64,000 nt of DNA, from contig JABUFB010000001.1 of NCBI GenBank assembly GCA_013314775.1, positions 248,001 to 312,000 of the forward strand, given 5' to 3'. A model generated the notes under the pieces. That model searched no databases, was not told the DNA's origin, and saw nothing but the letters and a program-made list of their open reading frames with translations. Positions within the stretch are counted from its first letter, which is position 1. Every line of letters starts with the position of its first letter. The position numbers and the translations under genes were made by a program. Positions 1-8,334 of this stretch are shown in pieces. The stretch comes from Armatimonadota bacterium. Its GTDB lineage: Bacteria; Armatimonadota; Zipacnadia; Zipacnadales; JABUFB01.

Positions 1-2590
1 CGCACGAATGAACCAGCGGAGCCGGCAACGGCGACACCATGTTCCCGTGCGGAAGCGGCCTCATGCTCCGCAGGTCGCCGCCCTGGATGCCGATCAAAGG
101 GCGCATATCCAGCGCGTAGTTGTACGATCGGTGGTTGATCGACTTCCCCCGAGCATACCCCACGAATCGCCGGCTCTCATCGGTCGCGTACGGGTTGTCA
201 GTGATCCGCCACCCGGCATCGCGGTTGGCCCATGCGCTCGAAGCGTTCCCGTCCGGCAGAACCGGCTCGGCTCCCCCGATGATCGGAGAAATCGGATTCC
301 CCCGCCAGAAATGCTCCTCGCGGGAAAAGCTCCAGCGGTCCTCGGCCCCGGTCAGCAGGTACGCCATGAAATGATCCGGGTGCGATGTCTGCCCGATGTA
401 CACCAGTGACCACAGCCCGTCGCCACCCTGCAGCACCGCCGTTGGATACGAAGAGGACACCGGCCCGTCCCCCTCCGGAGCCGGACGCAGGTCATCCTGA
501 GCCATGAACGGATTGGACTTACCCGCGGGCGGGACCTCGTCCACCCACTTGATCCGCCCCGTCACCGCATCCCAACTGCCCACAACGTACCCCAGACGCG
601 CCACTCCATCCGGACCCGTGCCCGTCAACAGCGCGGTGATCTCCTGCCTGGACTCGTCGTAGCATACGGGGATCGGCCACGAGCCCACCGTCTCACGCCA
701 CGTCCCCGCCTTGCACAAGTCAGCCTTCGCCGCCGCAGGGGCCTGGCACTTCGTCGGCCGCGTCTTCTGCCGCGCGACGCCGCTGCTGCGCCACACCTTC
801 GTGCTCTGCCCGTTGCCCGCAACCACCATGAAGTTGTCCGCGAAATCCGGTCCATCCCCGGCCGGACCCCTCCGCAGCCGCTGGTAAGTGGTCGGCCCAT
901 CCAGCTCAACACGCTCCAGAAGCACACGGCAGGACAGCGTATTGTCCTCATGCACCGACGGCTTCCCGTAGCACGCGCCCCAGTCCAGCGTGGAGTGATT
1001 CGCCCCATCCATGTACACCGTCCGCCCACGGTCATACCGCAGCATGTTCGGAACCAGGTTCTCAGCGCTGTTGGCTCCCACGAATTGCCACTCAAGCTCC
1101 GTGAAGAGCCGCGAGTCACCGTGGAACTCCCACAGCCACGCATCCGTGCTCATGTCTTCCATCCGCGTCCCGTACGACGTGGACCCGTATGACCGGCACC
1201 CCTGGATCCTGGCCCGGAAATCCACCACCGCAATACTGCCGGCTGCGGGAACCGCTGGCAGCGCGCTCTCTAGCGTGATCACCCGCGTCGTCGCGTCATA
1301 CGAGGCCACCTTGAGCCGCCGTCCGCCGCAGTTGGAGCCCAGGAACGTGATCATCGCACCGGCCCAGTAATTCGTCCCATACTCAGCCCCGAGATCCGTC
1401 TTGAACTGGGTCGTCGTGTTCCCCGCGTCAGCCACCACCGTGAGCCGTCGCCCACTGCCCCACTGGTCGAACACATTGTCTGCACCGGTCGGGTAGTGAA
1501 CATAGTCGACAGGTCCGATACGCACCACCCGACCCATCGGTGTGTCGGCCATCGGAATGTGCAGTCGCTGCCGGTACGTGCACGGAGGGTTCATCACCCG
1601 TGCGTCGAACACCGGCGTTCCAGCAAAATACGCACCCACCCGCCGGCTCTGGGTGTATCCCGCCAACACCCGCAGATCAGCGTATGTCGCCTCGTTGATG
1701 TCCTGCAGGTAAGCCGCCCTGCCCGCATCCACGTTTAGCGGCCAAGGGACGCTCAGCGGCACGCGGTCATCCTCGCTCAGATCGTGCCGCGGCATCCCCA
1801 GCAGGAAACTCAGCCGTCCCTGGTGCCTGGCCCCGTCGTCCACAAGACAGTATCTGTCCTGCGCCCCGGGCGCATAGAACGTCCCGTCTCCCGCCGCAAT
1901 CTGGGCGTCATACTGCCCGTCGAAATGCGCATACAGGGTCATTGTTCCCGGCCCGTCCTCCGGCCGGATCCGTCCTCGTGCACCCATCGCATACAGAGCA
2001 GTCACCTGCTCCGAAGTCACAACATCATCCCAGATCGCCAGCGAGTTCAACGCGTGCGCTCCATACGAGATCACTCCCGCTGGAGCACCCACCGCAATCC
2101 GCGTCGGCGTTCCCACCGGCGCATTCGCATTGGTCACCGGAGTTCCCGTCAGTTGGCCGTTGTAATAGACCCTCATCACGCCGGCTCCGGGTGTCGTGAA
2201 GTCCCACGTGTAGACCAGGTGTTCCCACTCATACACGCTCGTGACGTTGGTAAGCGATACATCCTTCACGCTTCCCTGCGAGCACACCCGGAACGTCCGG
2301 CCCCGGAACTGGCGCATGTAGTTGGACCCATCGATCTCAATTCGCCAATAGATCGAATCGTCCACATGCGTGATCACGGGCCACTGCCACACGGCCAGCG
2401 TGCCCTTCGACCCGGCTCCGATGTTGACATTACCCGCCGCTTGGTAGAAGCACTCGGCTCCCCTTGGGTCGATCCACAAGAACTGTCTGCGTGGCAATGA
2501 ATACCCACCTTTCCACTCTCTGGCCCCGCCGATCGCCTGCTGTCGTCCGCCGTCCGCCTCGGCCTGCGTCCTTGCACTGGCAACCGGCAT
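1..2590 (-). CDS. LamG-domain virion/tailspike-like protein (3' end outside window)
   Basis: The minus strand stays open from an ATG at 2590 to the window edge (about 863 codons, no stop), so the C-terminus is missing. I translated it by hand. Residues about 45-210 read like a LamG/concanavalin-A-type jelly roll (for example YWRIEIDGSNYMRQF, then VYYNGQLTG and LAIWDDVVTSEQV). The later part has repeated beta-propeller-like stretches (LWSLVYIGQTSHPDHFMAYL, DRWSFSREEHFWRGNP) that recall glycosidase or sialidase propellers. It follows the capsid gene in the head module, which suggests a virion surface or receptor-binding protein; that role is inference. The Shine-Dalgarno GGGAG and the ATG both lie inside a perfect hairpin. 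Tail genes normally found between capsid and tail fibre are absent. Confidence 0.72.
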   Translation of the reverse strand, partial: MPVASARTQAEADGGRQQAIGGAREWKGGYSLPRRQFLWIDPRGAECFYQAAGNVNIGAGSKGTLAVWQWPVITHVDDSIYWRIEIDGSNYMRQFRGRTFRVCSQGSVKDVSLTNVTSVYEWEHLVYTWDFTTPGAGVMRVYYNGQLTGTPVTNANAPVGTPTRIAVGAPAGVISYGAHALNSLAIWDDVVTSEQVTALYAMGARGRIRPEDGPGTMTLYAHFDGQYDAQIAAGDGTFYAPGAQDRYCLVDDGARHQGRLSFLLGMPRHDLSEDDRVPLSVPWPLNVDAGRAAYLQDINEATYADLRVLAGYTQSRRVGAYFAGTPVFDARVMNPPCTYRQRLHIPMADTPMGRVVRIGPVDYVHYPTGADNVFDQWGSGRRLTVVADAGNTTTQFKTDLGAEYGTNYWAGAMITFLGSNCGGRRLKVASYDATTRVITLESALPAVPAAGSIAVVDFRARIQGCRSYGSTSYGTRMEDMSTDAWLWEFHGDSRLFTELEWQFVGANSAENLVPNMLRYDRGRTVYMDGANHSTLDWGACYGKPSVHEDNTLSCRVLLERVELDGPTTYQRLRRGPAGDGPDFADNFMVVAGNGQSTKVWRSSGVARQKTRPTKCQAPAAAKADLCKAGTWRETVGSWPIPVCYDESRQEITALLTGTGPDGVARLGYVVGSWDAVTGRIKWVDEVPPAGKSNPFMAQDDLRPAPEGDGPVSSSYPTAVLQGGDGLWSLVYIGQTSHPDHFMAYLLTGAEDRWSFSREEHFWRGNPISPIIGGAEPVLPDGNASSAWANRDAGWRITDNPYATDESRRFVGYARGKSINHRSYNYALDMRPLIGIQGGDLRSMRPLPHGNMVSPLPAPLVHSC

Positions 2591-2622
2591 CCAGCTCCCA
2601 GCCTTACCGGGAGCTGGATGCC
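2586..2622 (-). promoter_or_regulatory. Perfect 14-bp hairpin covering the start of the LamG gene
   Basis: The two 14-base arms (2586-2599 and 2609-2622) are perfectly complementary around a 9-base loop. In the minus-strand RNA the 3' arm contains both the GGGAG Shine-Dalgarno and the AUG at 2590. It could be a translational operator that hides the start, or the remains of a terminator after the capsid gene. No U-tract follows it, which favours the first reading or a simple palindromic repeat. Confidence 0.7.
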
Positions 2623-2774
2623 TGTGCCCAAAGCATTATTCGCCCTTGACCACCACTGCGACATACCCTCCCGCCCGCCGCCCAACCTCTCAAGGGCGTC
2701 AGCCCTTCGCCACCCCCGCGAGCTTGCGGCCCTTGCCGGCCCGGTCTCTCTCACTCGCCGTCTGCCTTCGCCTT

Positions 2775-2817
2775 CCAGCCTCGCAGGGGCGTCAGCCCTT
2801 TGCCGCCGGCGTGACCC
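2775..2817. repeat. REP-like palindromic repeat, degenerate copy inside the phage module
   Basis: It carries CAGCCTCGCAGGGGCGTCAG followed by CCTTTGCCGCCGGCGTGA, matching the family seen at 6052, 8014, 10985 and 13335. A further half-copy lies at about 2690-2735. It sits just downstream of the capsid gene, in the only sizeable gap before the LamG gene. Confidence 0.55.
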
Positions 2818-2821
2818 TCGC

Positions 2822-3763
2822 CTACGCGCTCTTGCCGACGTTCACTGCCAGCACTACGGCATCGTCTTCCTCGAACTCCACCGCGATCCGTGTCGTGATC
2901 GCGTAGATGTTCACACCCCGCAGAATGTCCCGGTCCTTGTCCACCCGCACCTCGCGATGGATGCCGAACACCAGGTTGTCCTTGGATGTCAGGAAGCCAT
3001 AGGACAAGCCGCTTCCCACGTAACCGTTGATCCCCGCCAGGTCCGTCGGGATCGTGGGCACCGAAACCACCGGAATACCCATGTACCTCGGCGCCTGGGC
3101 GCTCTGGAGCGCGCTGTCACCGCCCGCGGTGGGCCGGTCCGCGAAGCTGTCGTGCCAATCCTGCACACATGCCGGGGCCAGGTAGAACCGCAGGTCCCCG
3201 TGGTTCCGCTTGTACTTGTCCGGGAGAGCCTTGTACATCGCGGCCAGCACGCTCTTGTCCACCGTCGCGCCCTCGACATCCACCTCATGCCCGTCGCCGG
3301 CCAGAACCCGCCATCCGTCGAGTCCCTGCAGGAAAGCATCCTGGGACGACGTGTCGCCCTGGATCGCAAGCTCCTCCAAGTCCGTCGCCGTCTGCTTCGC
3401 CATCGCCGAAATCAGCGTGTTCTCAAGGTCGCTGCCCTCGATGCTGTCCTCCAGCGCCTCGAAGGTGATCTCGAAAGGCGTGATGATGTCCGTAGCCGTC
3501 AGAGTGACCTTGGCGAATGCCGGTTCGCTGAGAGCCTCCGGAGCAACCCCCTCGGACTTCAGCCGGCTCACCCGGCCGGTCGTGGCGATCTTGTCCAGTT
3601 CCACCACCGGAGACCGCATCTTCACCACGCGCGCCTCTCGCAGCATCACCGACTGGTCAGTCACAAGCTCAATGAACCGCTCCGACTGCCCCGTGGTCAG
3701 CAGGCCGCCGCCCGCCAGATCCGTCGTGTCAACAGCCTTCTGCAACAGTTCCTCCGTACCCAA
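2822..3763 (-). CDS. HK97-fold major capsid protein
   Basis: This 313-residue protein forms the head shell. It has the usual layout of phage HK97 gp5-like proteins without the N-terminal scaffold: an N-terminal arm, then an E-loop-like beta segment (VVELDKIATTGRVSR), a P-domain with SEPAFAKVTLTATDIITPFE, and an A-domain ending with VFGIHREVRVDKDRDIL and FEEDDAVVLAV. It begins with TTG one base after the protease stop (TGATTTG), with GGAAGGGGG upstream, so the two are probably translationally coupled. Family recognition is by pattern only; the position after terminase, portal and protease supports it strongly. Confidence 0.85.
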   Translation of the reverse strand: MGTEELLQKAVDTTDLAGGGLLTTGQSERFIELVTDQSVMLREARVVKMRSPVVELDKIATTGRVSRLKSEGVAPEALSEPAFAKVTLTATDIITPFEITFEALEDSIEGSDLENTLISAMAKQTATDLEELAIQGDTSSQDAFLQGLDGWRVLAGDGHEVDVEGATVDKSVLAAMYKALPDKYKRNHGDLRFYLAPACVQDWHDSFADRPTAGGDSALQSAQAPRYMGIPVVSVPTIPTDLAGINGYVGSGLSYGFLTSKDNLVFGIHREVRVDKDRDILRGVNIYAITTRIAVEFEEDDAVVLAVNVGKSA

Positions 3764-3764
3764 A

Positions 3765-4616
3765 TCAGAGTACCCCCTTCCACAGATTCACTGCCTCCCG
3801 GCAGCCCCGATCCTGCAACTCCAGGCTGCGACGGCAGCCCGGGTCCGGCTCAGCCTCACAACCATCCCCACCCGGCGCCTCGTCCCCACAATCCAGTTCC
3901 TTGGAGACGGTGTCCAGCTCCTCTGCCACCCGCGCCAGCTCGCACTCCAGTTCTCCGAACCCCTCGCTACGTTCCCTTGGCGTTTCCCTCTCTGCCCCTG
4001 GCGTTGTGTGGCCTGCATTGGCGGGATCCGACTTCCACAGCGCTCTGCACACTCGCAACAATGCCCTGGCGAGTCCTCGTAGTCCGGCTGCCGAACTGTC
4101 CCCGCACAAGCCTTCCGCCGCCTTCGCCATCACTGTCAGGTAAGTGTCGGCATTTGCCGCGTGCCCCGCCCGGCACAGTGCAACATGGTCGAGAACCACC
4201 TCCTCAATCACCCGCACCTCTCGTCCCAGCACGGGGTCCATCTCCCGCCGCGCCTTGGTGACCTTGCCGCCCACGCTGAGCTGATACTTTCTCCCCTCAG
4301 CGATCCGGCGGCACAAAACCCTCGCTGCGTCCGTATCCGCATACAGCCGCCCTTGGACCACGAACTGCCCGTCTACCACGCGGCATTTCTCCACGAGCCC
4401 GAGTTCCTGCAGCGCCCCCGCCTTATGATCCGGCAGCAAGTCCAAAGGCACGCACTCAGCCATCATCTCGATGGCCCTTGCACTCATTCGGTCGCTCTGC
4501 CGATCCAGACTCCTCGACGACGCTACGCCCTCAAACCAGAGCTCGCCCTCATCTTCCCACGTCTTCTCCAGGGACGCTTGGAACTCGAACGCCCCTGCTC
4601 CCGCCGGGCCTGCCAC
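3765..4616 (-). CDS. HK97-type prohead maturation protease
   Basis: This 283-residue protein should cleave scaffold or capsid N-termini during head maturation. The N-terminal half matches the HK97 prohead protease fold: FEGVASSRSLDRQSDRM, a catalytic-type His in LLPDHKAG (residues about 61-67), a Ser in YQLSVGGKVTK and the closing segment VLDHVALCRAGHAANADT. The C-terminal 100 residues are charged and predicted helical (ELECELARVAEELDTVSKEL), possibly an attached scaffolding segment, with a Cys-rich tail unusual for the family. The start is GTG at 4616 with GGGAGG just upstream. It ends one base before the capsid gene. Confidence 0.8.
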   Translation of the reverse strand: MAGPAGAGAFEFQASLEKTWEDEGELWFEGVASSRSLDRQSDRMSARAIEMMAECVPLDLLPDHKAGALQELGLVEKCRVVDGQFVVQGRLYADTDAARVLCRRIAEGRKYQLSVGGKVTKARREMDPVLGREVRVIEEVVLDHVALCRAGHAANADTYLTVMAKAAEGLCGDSSAAGLRGLARALLRVCRALWKSDPANAGHTTPGAERETPRERSEGFGELECELARVAEELDTVSKELDCGDEAPGGDGCEAEPDPGCRRSLELQDRGCREAVNLWKGVL

Positions 4617-4745
4617 CCGACCACCTCCCTCTTTGCCTTGGTCGCCTCGATCGCCTTGGTCGCGTAGGCCGGGCGTCTTGCTCGCCGCCCTTCGCTGGGG
4701 TCCGGTACCTACCTCTCATCCTGACCTTCCGGCCTGCGCCTTCCT

Positions 4746-5975
4746 CTAATCCTCGCCCTTGATCGGCGCCAGGCCCTGCCTTGCCCGGATTTCATTCACA
4801 TCCCAAGCACCGATCTCCGCATATACCCGGGCGATCTCCGCCTGGTCTCGCTCTTCGTCCAGATCCATCTCCACGAACCGGAACTCCCAGCCGGACACCC
4901 CCAGGTCCTTCGCCAGCATCCGGTTGATCCGACGCTCAATCCGCCGCTGTTCAGGCCGAACCACCTGTTCCCGGAATGTCTTATCCTGATCCCTGCTGTT
5001 TGCCAGGTTCGCGTTCTCGACCACCGTGATCTTGCTCGGCGGTACCCGGTGCGCCATCATGATCTCGTCCCGGTTCGCCTTCCGATATGCGAGAAACGCC
5101 GCATCATCCTGATTCCCCACAGTGAGCGGCTCGATCCGCACCTTCACATCATGCCCTGGCACATCCAGCACCAGCGTCTTGTGACCTTTACCCCGGATTT
5201 CGTTCTCCATGAAATGCTGAATCTGCCGCATGAGATCGTCTGTCAGCTGCCCGCCCTCGACGATAATCGCCATCCGCGGCACCGCATTGTGCTCGAAGAA
5301 GTCCAGGTTGTACTCCTTGGCCGCACGGTCTCCTGCCGCCGCCCCGATCGCCGCCACAATGTCCGGCACTCCGTAGTGGCTCGATGCCGGAGACGGCTTC
5401 CTGAAGTGCAGAATCTCGGTGAGGCCGTCCGTCGGCACCCGCACTCCGTACGAATACGCGTGGAACCACTGCATACGCCCATCTATCACCTGCGCCAGCC
5501 TCTCCCGGTCAGGCGACACTCGCACCGTTGTCGCAGGCACCCGGTACAGCCCGTCTATCACGCCTCGCGAATCCCGCGTGATCTCGATGTAACCGTTCCC
5601 CACGCTCTCCAGGTCCAGGCAGACTCCGTGGATCACGTCCATGAAACCGGTCGCGCCCCGCGGGCCTTCCAGCAGCCGCATTGCGACCTCTCGGCCCTGC
5701 TCCGTCCCACTCTCATCAGTCCGCACCAGCCGGTATCCCAATCCCGCGATGCTCCCGGCCTTGGCATCCACGCACGCTTTGTTCACCGCATTGGTCTCGT
5801 ACAAGTCCGCCAGGATATCCAGATCGTACGGCGGCTCCACGACCCAGCCTTGGTCGTACAGCGGGCTCCAGCTCGGATCAGCCACTACCCGCGACGTCCC
5901 TGCCTTCGCGCCGTCCCCGACCACGTAGGCCTTCGCCAGCACCTCTTCCACGTTCTCAACCTCCCATATCCACAA
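4746..5975 (-). CDS. Phage portal protein
   Basis: This 409-residue portal protein would form the dodecameric DNA channel at the head vertex. Portal features include the N-terminal YDQGWVVEPPYDLDILADLY, the mid-region AKEYNLDFFEHNAVPRMAII, and the stem/clip stretch LAYRKANRDEIMMAHRVPPS followed by NLANSRDQDKTFREQVVRP, all resembling HK97/PBSX-type portals. The start is a TTG at 5975; other weak starts nearby cannot be excluded. It lies between terminase and protease on the same strand, with 129 bases of non-coding, partly repetitive sequence before the protease. Confidence 0.85.
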   Translation of the reverse strand: MWIWEVENVEEVLAKAYVVGDGAKAGTSRVVADPSWSPLYDQGWVVEPPYDLDILADLYETNAVNKACVDAKAGSIAGLGYRLVRTDESGTEQGREVAMRLLEGPRGATGFMDVIHGVCLDLESVGNGYIEITRDSRGVIDGLYRVPATTVRVSPDRERLAQVIDGRMQWFHAYSYGVRVPTDGLTEILHFRKPSPASSHYGVPDIVAAIGAAAGDRAAKEYNLDFFEHNAVPRMAIIVEGGQLTDDLMRQIQHFMENEIRGKGHKTLVLDVPGHDVKVRIEPLTVGNQDDAAFLAYRKANRDEIMMAHRVPPSKITVVENANLANSRDQDKTFREQVVRPEQRRIERRINRMLAKDLGVSGWEFRFVEMDLDEERDQAEIARVYAEIGAWDVNEIRARQGLAPIKGED

Positions 5976-6051
5976 CTGTCACCGCGCCCGCCGCCCTTCG
6001 CCTCGTTCGCTGCGATCGCACAGGCCGAGCCTCTTGCCTTTGCCGTCCGCC

Positions 6052-6104
6052 TTCGCCTTCCAGCCCCGCAGGGGCGCTACCCCTTTGCCACCAGCGTGAG
6101 CTGT
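6052..6104. repeat. REP-like palindromic repeat between portal and terminase
   Basis: The copy reads CCAGCCCCGCAGGGGCGCTA then CCTTTGCCACCAGCGTGAGC, with two short hairpins (CCCCGCAGGGG and CACCAGC/GCTG). It abuts the terminase stop codon. Finding the host-type repeat within the head operon is noted as a finding. Confidence 0.65.
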
Positions 6105-7702
6105 CACACCACCTCAGCCCGGATTCCCGCCATCCCCTGCCAACCCAGCAGGGCCTCCGACACCGCCCCTGCGACCGCGTCCGTCACATCCTTCGATCCC
6201 CGCGGCGGGTGGTCGATCCTTCCACCCCGCACCACCTCGAGGCTCGCCGCCTCTGACAGGAACGGCTCGTACGCGTACACAACCAATCTTCCTTCCATCG
6301 CCAGCGCTTTCAGGGTCTCATACGCTTCCGGTGTCCTGTCAACCGACACGAGTTTCGTCCGCAGGCCCTTGCGCGCCAGAATCTGCCGGCTGTCCGCGCT
6401 CTGCCAACCGTCGTAGCTCACCTGCGCGATCGGAAAACCCCGTCCCCGCAATGCCAATACCAACTCCCGGGGCCGCGAGATATCCACTTCCGCCCCGGAC
6501 TCTGGCGCAAGCCGCAGCATCAGCTCAACGACCACCGTGGGCGAACTCATATCCCCCGGTGTCGCTGTGCACCTGGCCATCGCAATCCCGCACGCATCCC
6601 GCTTCAGACCCAGGTCCACATGCACGTACCGTTGTCCAGGCTCCGTCGGCACGAACCATTCCGCAAGCCTGCCCTGGGAATCGAAGGGATGCGCGAGCTC
6701 CGCCGACACTGCCTCCTCCAGCACCCGGCTGTCCGCGAAGAACGGTTGCAACGCCGTCGAGGGCACCGCACCCAGGTCCCGCAGGGCTCGGTGGGGGTTC
6801 AACTCGAAATCCCGCCGGTAAGACTCCGGCACCATAAGCCCTGCGTGCTCGAAGAACCCCTCAGTCTCACTCGCCACTGGACGAACTTCCCAAACCGGCC
6901 GGTGCGAGGTGAAAACCTCACCATCATCCATCGCCGATCTCAGCCGCCGGTCGAAGAAATCCCCCGCTGTCCGGGGCGATGAGATCATCATCAGCAAACC
7001 GCGGCCCGCGAACCTGCTCGCAATCCTGTGGCGTAGCGCGTAGTACAGCTCCTCCACCTGTTCCCGTCCTTCCCCGACATTCGCCGGGAACCACGCTGCC
7101 TCATCGATCACTGCCCCAAACACGTTGTAACCCGTCGCGAACGTTGCCGACGAGTTGCCCGATGCCAGGAGGATGCCTTTCGGGAACTGCATCTCTGTCG
7201 CCGTCATCCTCATCCCGGCCGCGTATTCACTGAACCACGGCGACCCCTTCACCAGGCGCCCCACCTGGCCATAGACGATGTCCCGCGAATGCCGCGCTGT
7301 CGGTGCCGCTATCACAAAGCTCACTGCCGCACCGTCCGCCAGCCCCAGCGTCTTCTGTGGATTCCTCAGACACAGCACGCTGTGGATCATGTAGCAGAGC
7401 CCAATGGATGCCAGGTACGACTTCCCCGACCCGATCCCCCAGCACACCACCGCTTCCCTGTACGCCCCTCGCATCAGCTCCTCGAGGGTCCTGATAACCT
7501 CCGGAAATACCTGCCCCTCAAGCCCCAGGTACTGCGGATCGCACACAAACCGCCTCACCGGAACCCGCGCAAGCTCTGTCTGCCTCTTGTCCACCAGCCA
7601 CGGCTGCCTTCGGATCATATCCCACTCTTGCAGTTCGCCTCCGCGCACCGACATATCGGCGCGCAACCCTCCGCACATTGTAAGTCCGCCAATCATCACC
7701 AT
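6104..7702 (-). CDS. Terminase large subunit
   Basis: The protein of up to 532 residues is the DNA-packaging ATPase/nuclease. The ATPase half has a Walker A GIGSGKS (residues 89-95), a Walker B VFGAVIDEAAWF and a coupling motif MISSP. The RNase H-like nuclease half has acidic residues in YVHVDLGLKRDACGIAMA, VSYDGWQSADSRQIL and DHPPRGSKDVTDAVAG. It is the first gene of the head module. The ATG at 7702 gives the longest form; ATG at 7654 (MSVRGGELQ) with an upstream GGAGGG is a realistic alternative. No small terminase is visible upstream in this window. Confidence 0.9.
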   Translation of the reverse strand: MVMIGGLTMCGGLRADMSVRGGELQEWDMIRRQPWLVDKRQTELARVPVRRFVCDPQYLGLEGQVFPEVIRTLEELMRGAYREAVVCWGIGSGKSYLASIGLCYMIHSVLCLRNPQKTLGLADGAAVSFVIAAPTARHSRDIVYGQVGRLVKGSPWFSEYAAGMRMTATEMQFPKGILLASGNSSATFATGYNVFGAVIDEAAWFPANVGEGREQVEELYYALRHRIASRFAGRGLLMMISSPRTAGDFFDRRLRSAMDDGEVFTSHRPVWEVRPVASETEGFFEHAGLMVPESYRRDFELNPHRALRDLGAVPSTALQPFFADSRVLEEAVSAELAHPFDSQGRLAEWFVPTEPGQRYVHVDLGLKRDACGIAMARCTATPGDMSSPTVVVELMLRLAPESGAEVDISRPRELVLALRGRGFPIAQVSYDGWQSADSRQILARKGLRTKLVSVDRTPEAYETLKALAMEGRLVVYAYEPFLSEAASLEVVRGGRIDHPPRGSKDVTDAVAGAVSEALLGWQGMAGIRAEVV

Positions 7703-7887
7703 GCCGTTCTGACAGCATTCCGTACCTAAGCATACGACCGCATACTAATGCCCATCAAAACCTCGAATCTCCCGATATTTCGAAGGATCGTGTCTCATCA
7801 TTATCCAACCGATATGATTTTCTTATACACTTATCATCATACTCTGAACCCAGCTTTCATCTCCTCCATCACTTCCCCTTGCTTCCC

Positions 7888-8002
7888 CGCGCAGGCCGAC
7901 CGTCCCGATCGGCTGCTGTTCGCCTCAAAACCGCGCAGCCGCACCGTCCCGGTCGGCTGCCGTTCGCCTCAAAACCGCGCAGCCTGACCGTCCCGATCGG
8001 CG
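7888..8002. repeat. 44-base tandem repeat with palindromic core, about 2.6 copies
   Basis: Units start at 7888, 7932 and 7976. The core is GCCGACCGTCCCGATCGGC or a close variant, an inverted repeat around a TCC centre, followed by TGCTGTTCGCCTCAAAAC. The third unit is cut short and runs into the next repeat. The same core occurs once more at 33572-33592. Confidence 0.8.
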
Positions 8003-8013
8003 CCGTCTGCCGT

Positions 8014-8064
8014 TCAGCCCCGAAGGGGCGTCAGTCTCTTGCCACCAGCGTAAGCTGGTGGATT
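8014..8064. repeat. REP-like palindromic repeat, best copy
   Basis: This copy shows both hairpins clearly: CAGCCCCGAAGGGGCG and the perfect CCACCAGC-GTAA-GCTGGTGG. It lies directly after the 44-base tandem repeat. Confidence 0.75.
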
Positions 8065-8334
8065 CAGGCCCCCTTCGAAACTATAAGAGCCCCCGAAGGG
8101 GGCGGCAGATGCGCCCGGTCCTCCTCGATCGCCTGGAGGCCGGAGTTTCATCCCAGCGCCATTTCATCCGCCTTTCGCCTCCCATCCTGACCGAGTAAAG
8201 CGGGGCAAGGAATTGGGGACAGAGGAGCGAGCCGCCGTCCGCGACCGGTCCCCACACCGGAAACCCTCTCTGCCGTAACGTTGTTTAACCTCGTTGTGCA
8301 TTCACCGTCATCCACTCACCTCGGGAGTACTCCC

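Larger units (their letters stand above)
7703..8334. other. Intergenic region between phage module and chromosomal genes
   Basis: No convincing gene is present. Bases about 7740-7865 are clearly AT-richer than the surroundings and, read on the minus strand, hold several TATAAG/TATGAT-like hexamers, so a promoter for the terminase operon is plausible. The rest holds a 44-base tandem palindromic repeat (7888-8002), one REP-like element (8014-8064) and the leader of the M16 peptidase gene. No integrase, att site or tRNA is recognisable at this phage/host junction. Confidence 0.6.

Noticed and set aside
2618-4261. Plus-strand open frame of 547 codons over the capsid and protease genes
   Set aside because: It is rich in Arg, His and Pro with no domain, and it opposes two genes with clear HK97-type features.
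7748-7987. Small plus-strand gene in the AT-rich junction
   Set aside because: Its second half is made of the tandem palindromic repeat, and no Shine-Dalgarno or family match is seen.
7888-8002. CRISPR-like array
   Set aside because: The units are contiguous 44-base repeats with no unique spacers, and no cas gene is present.
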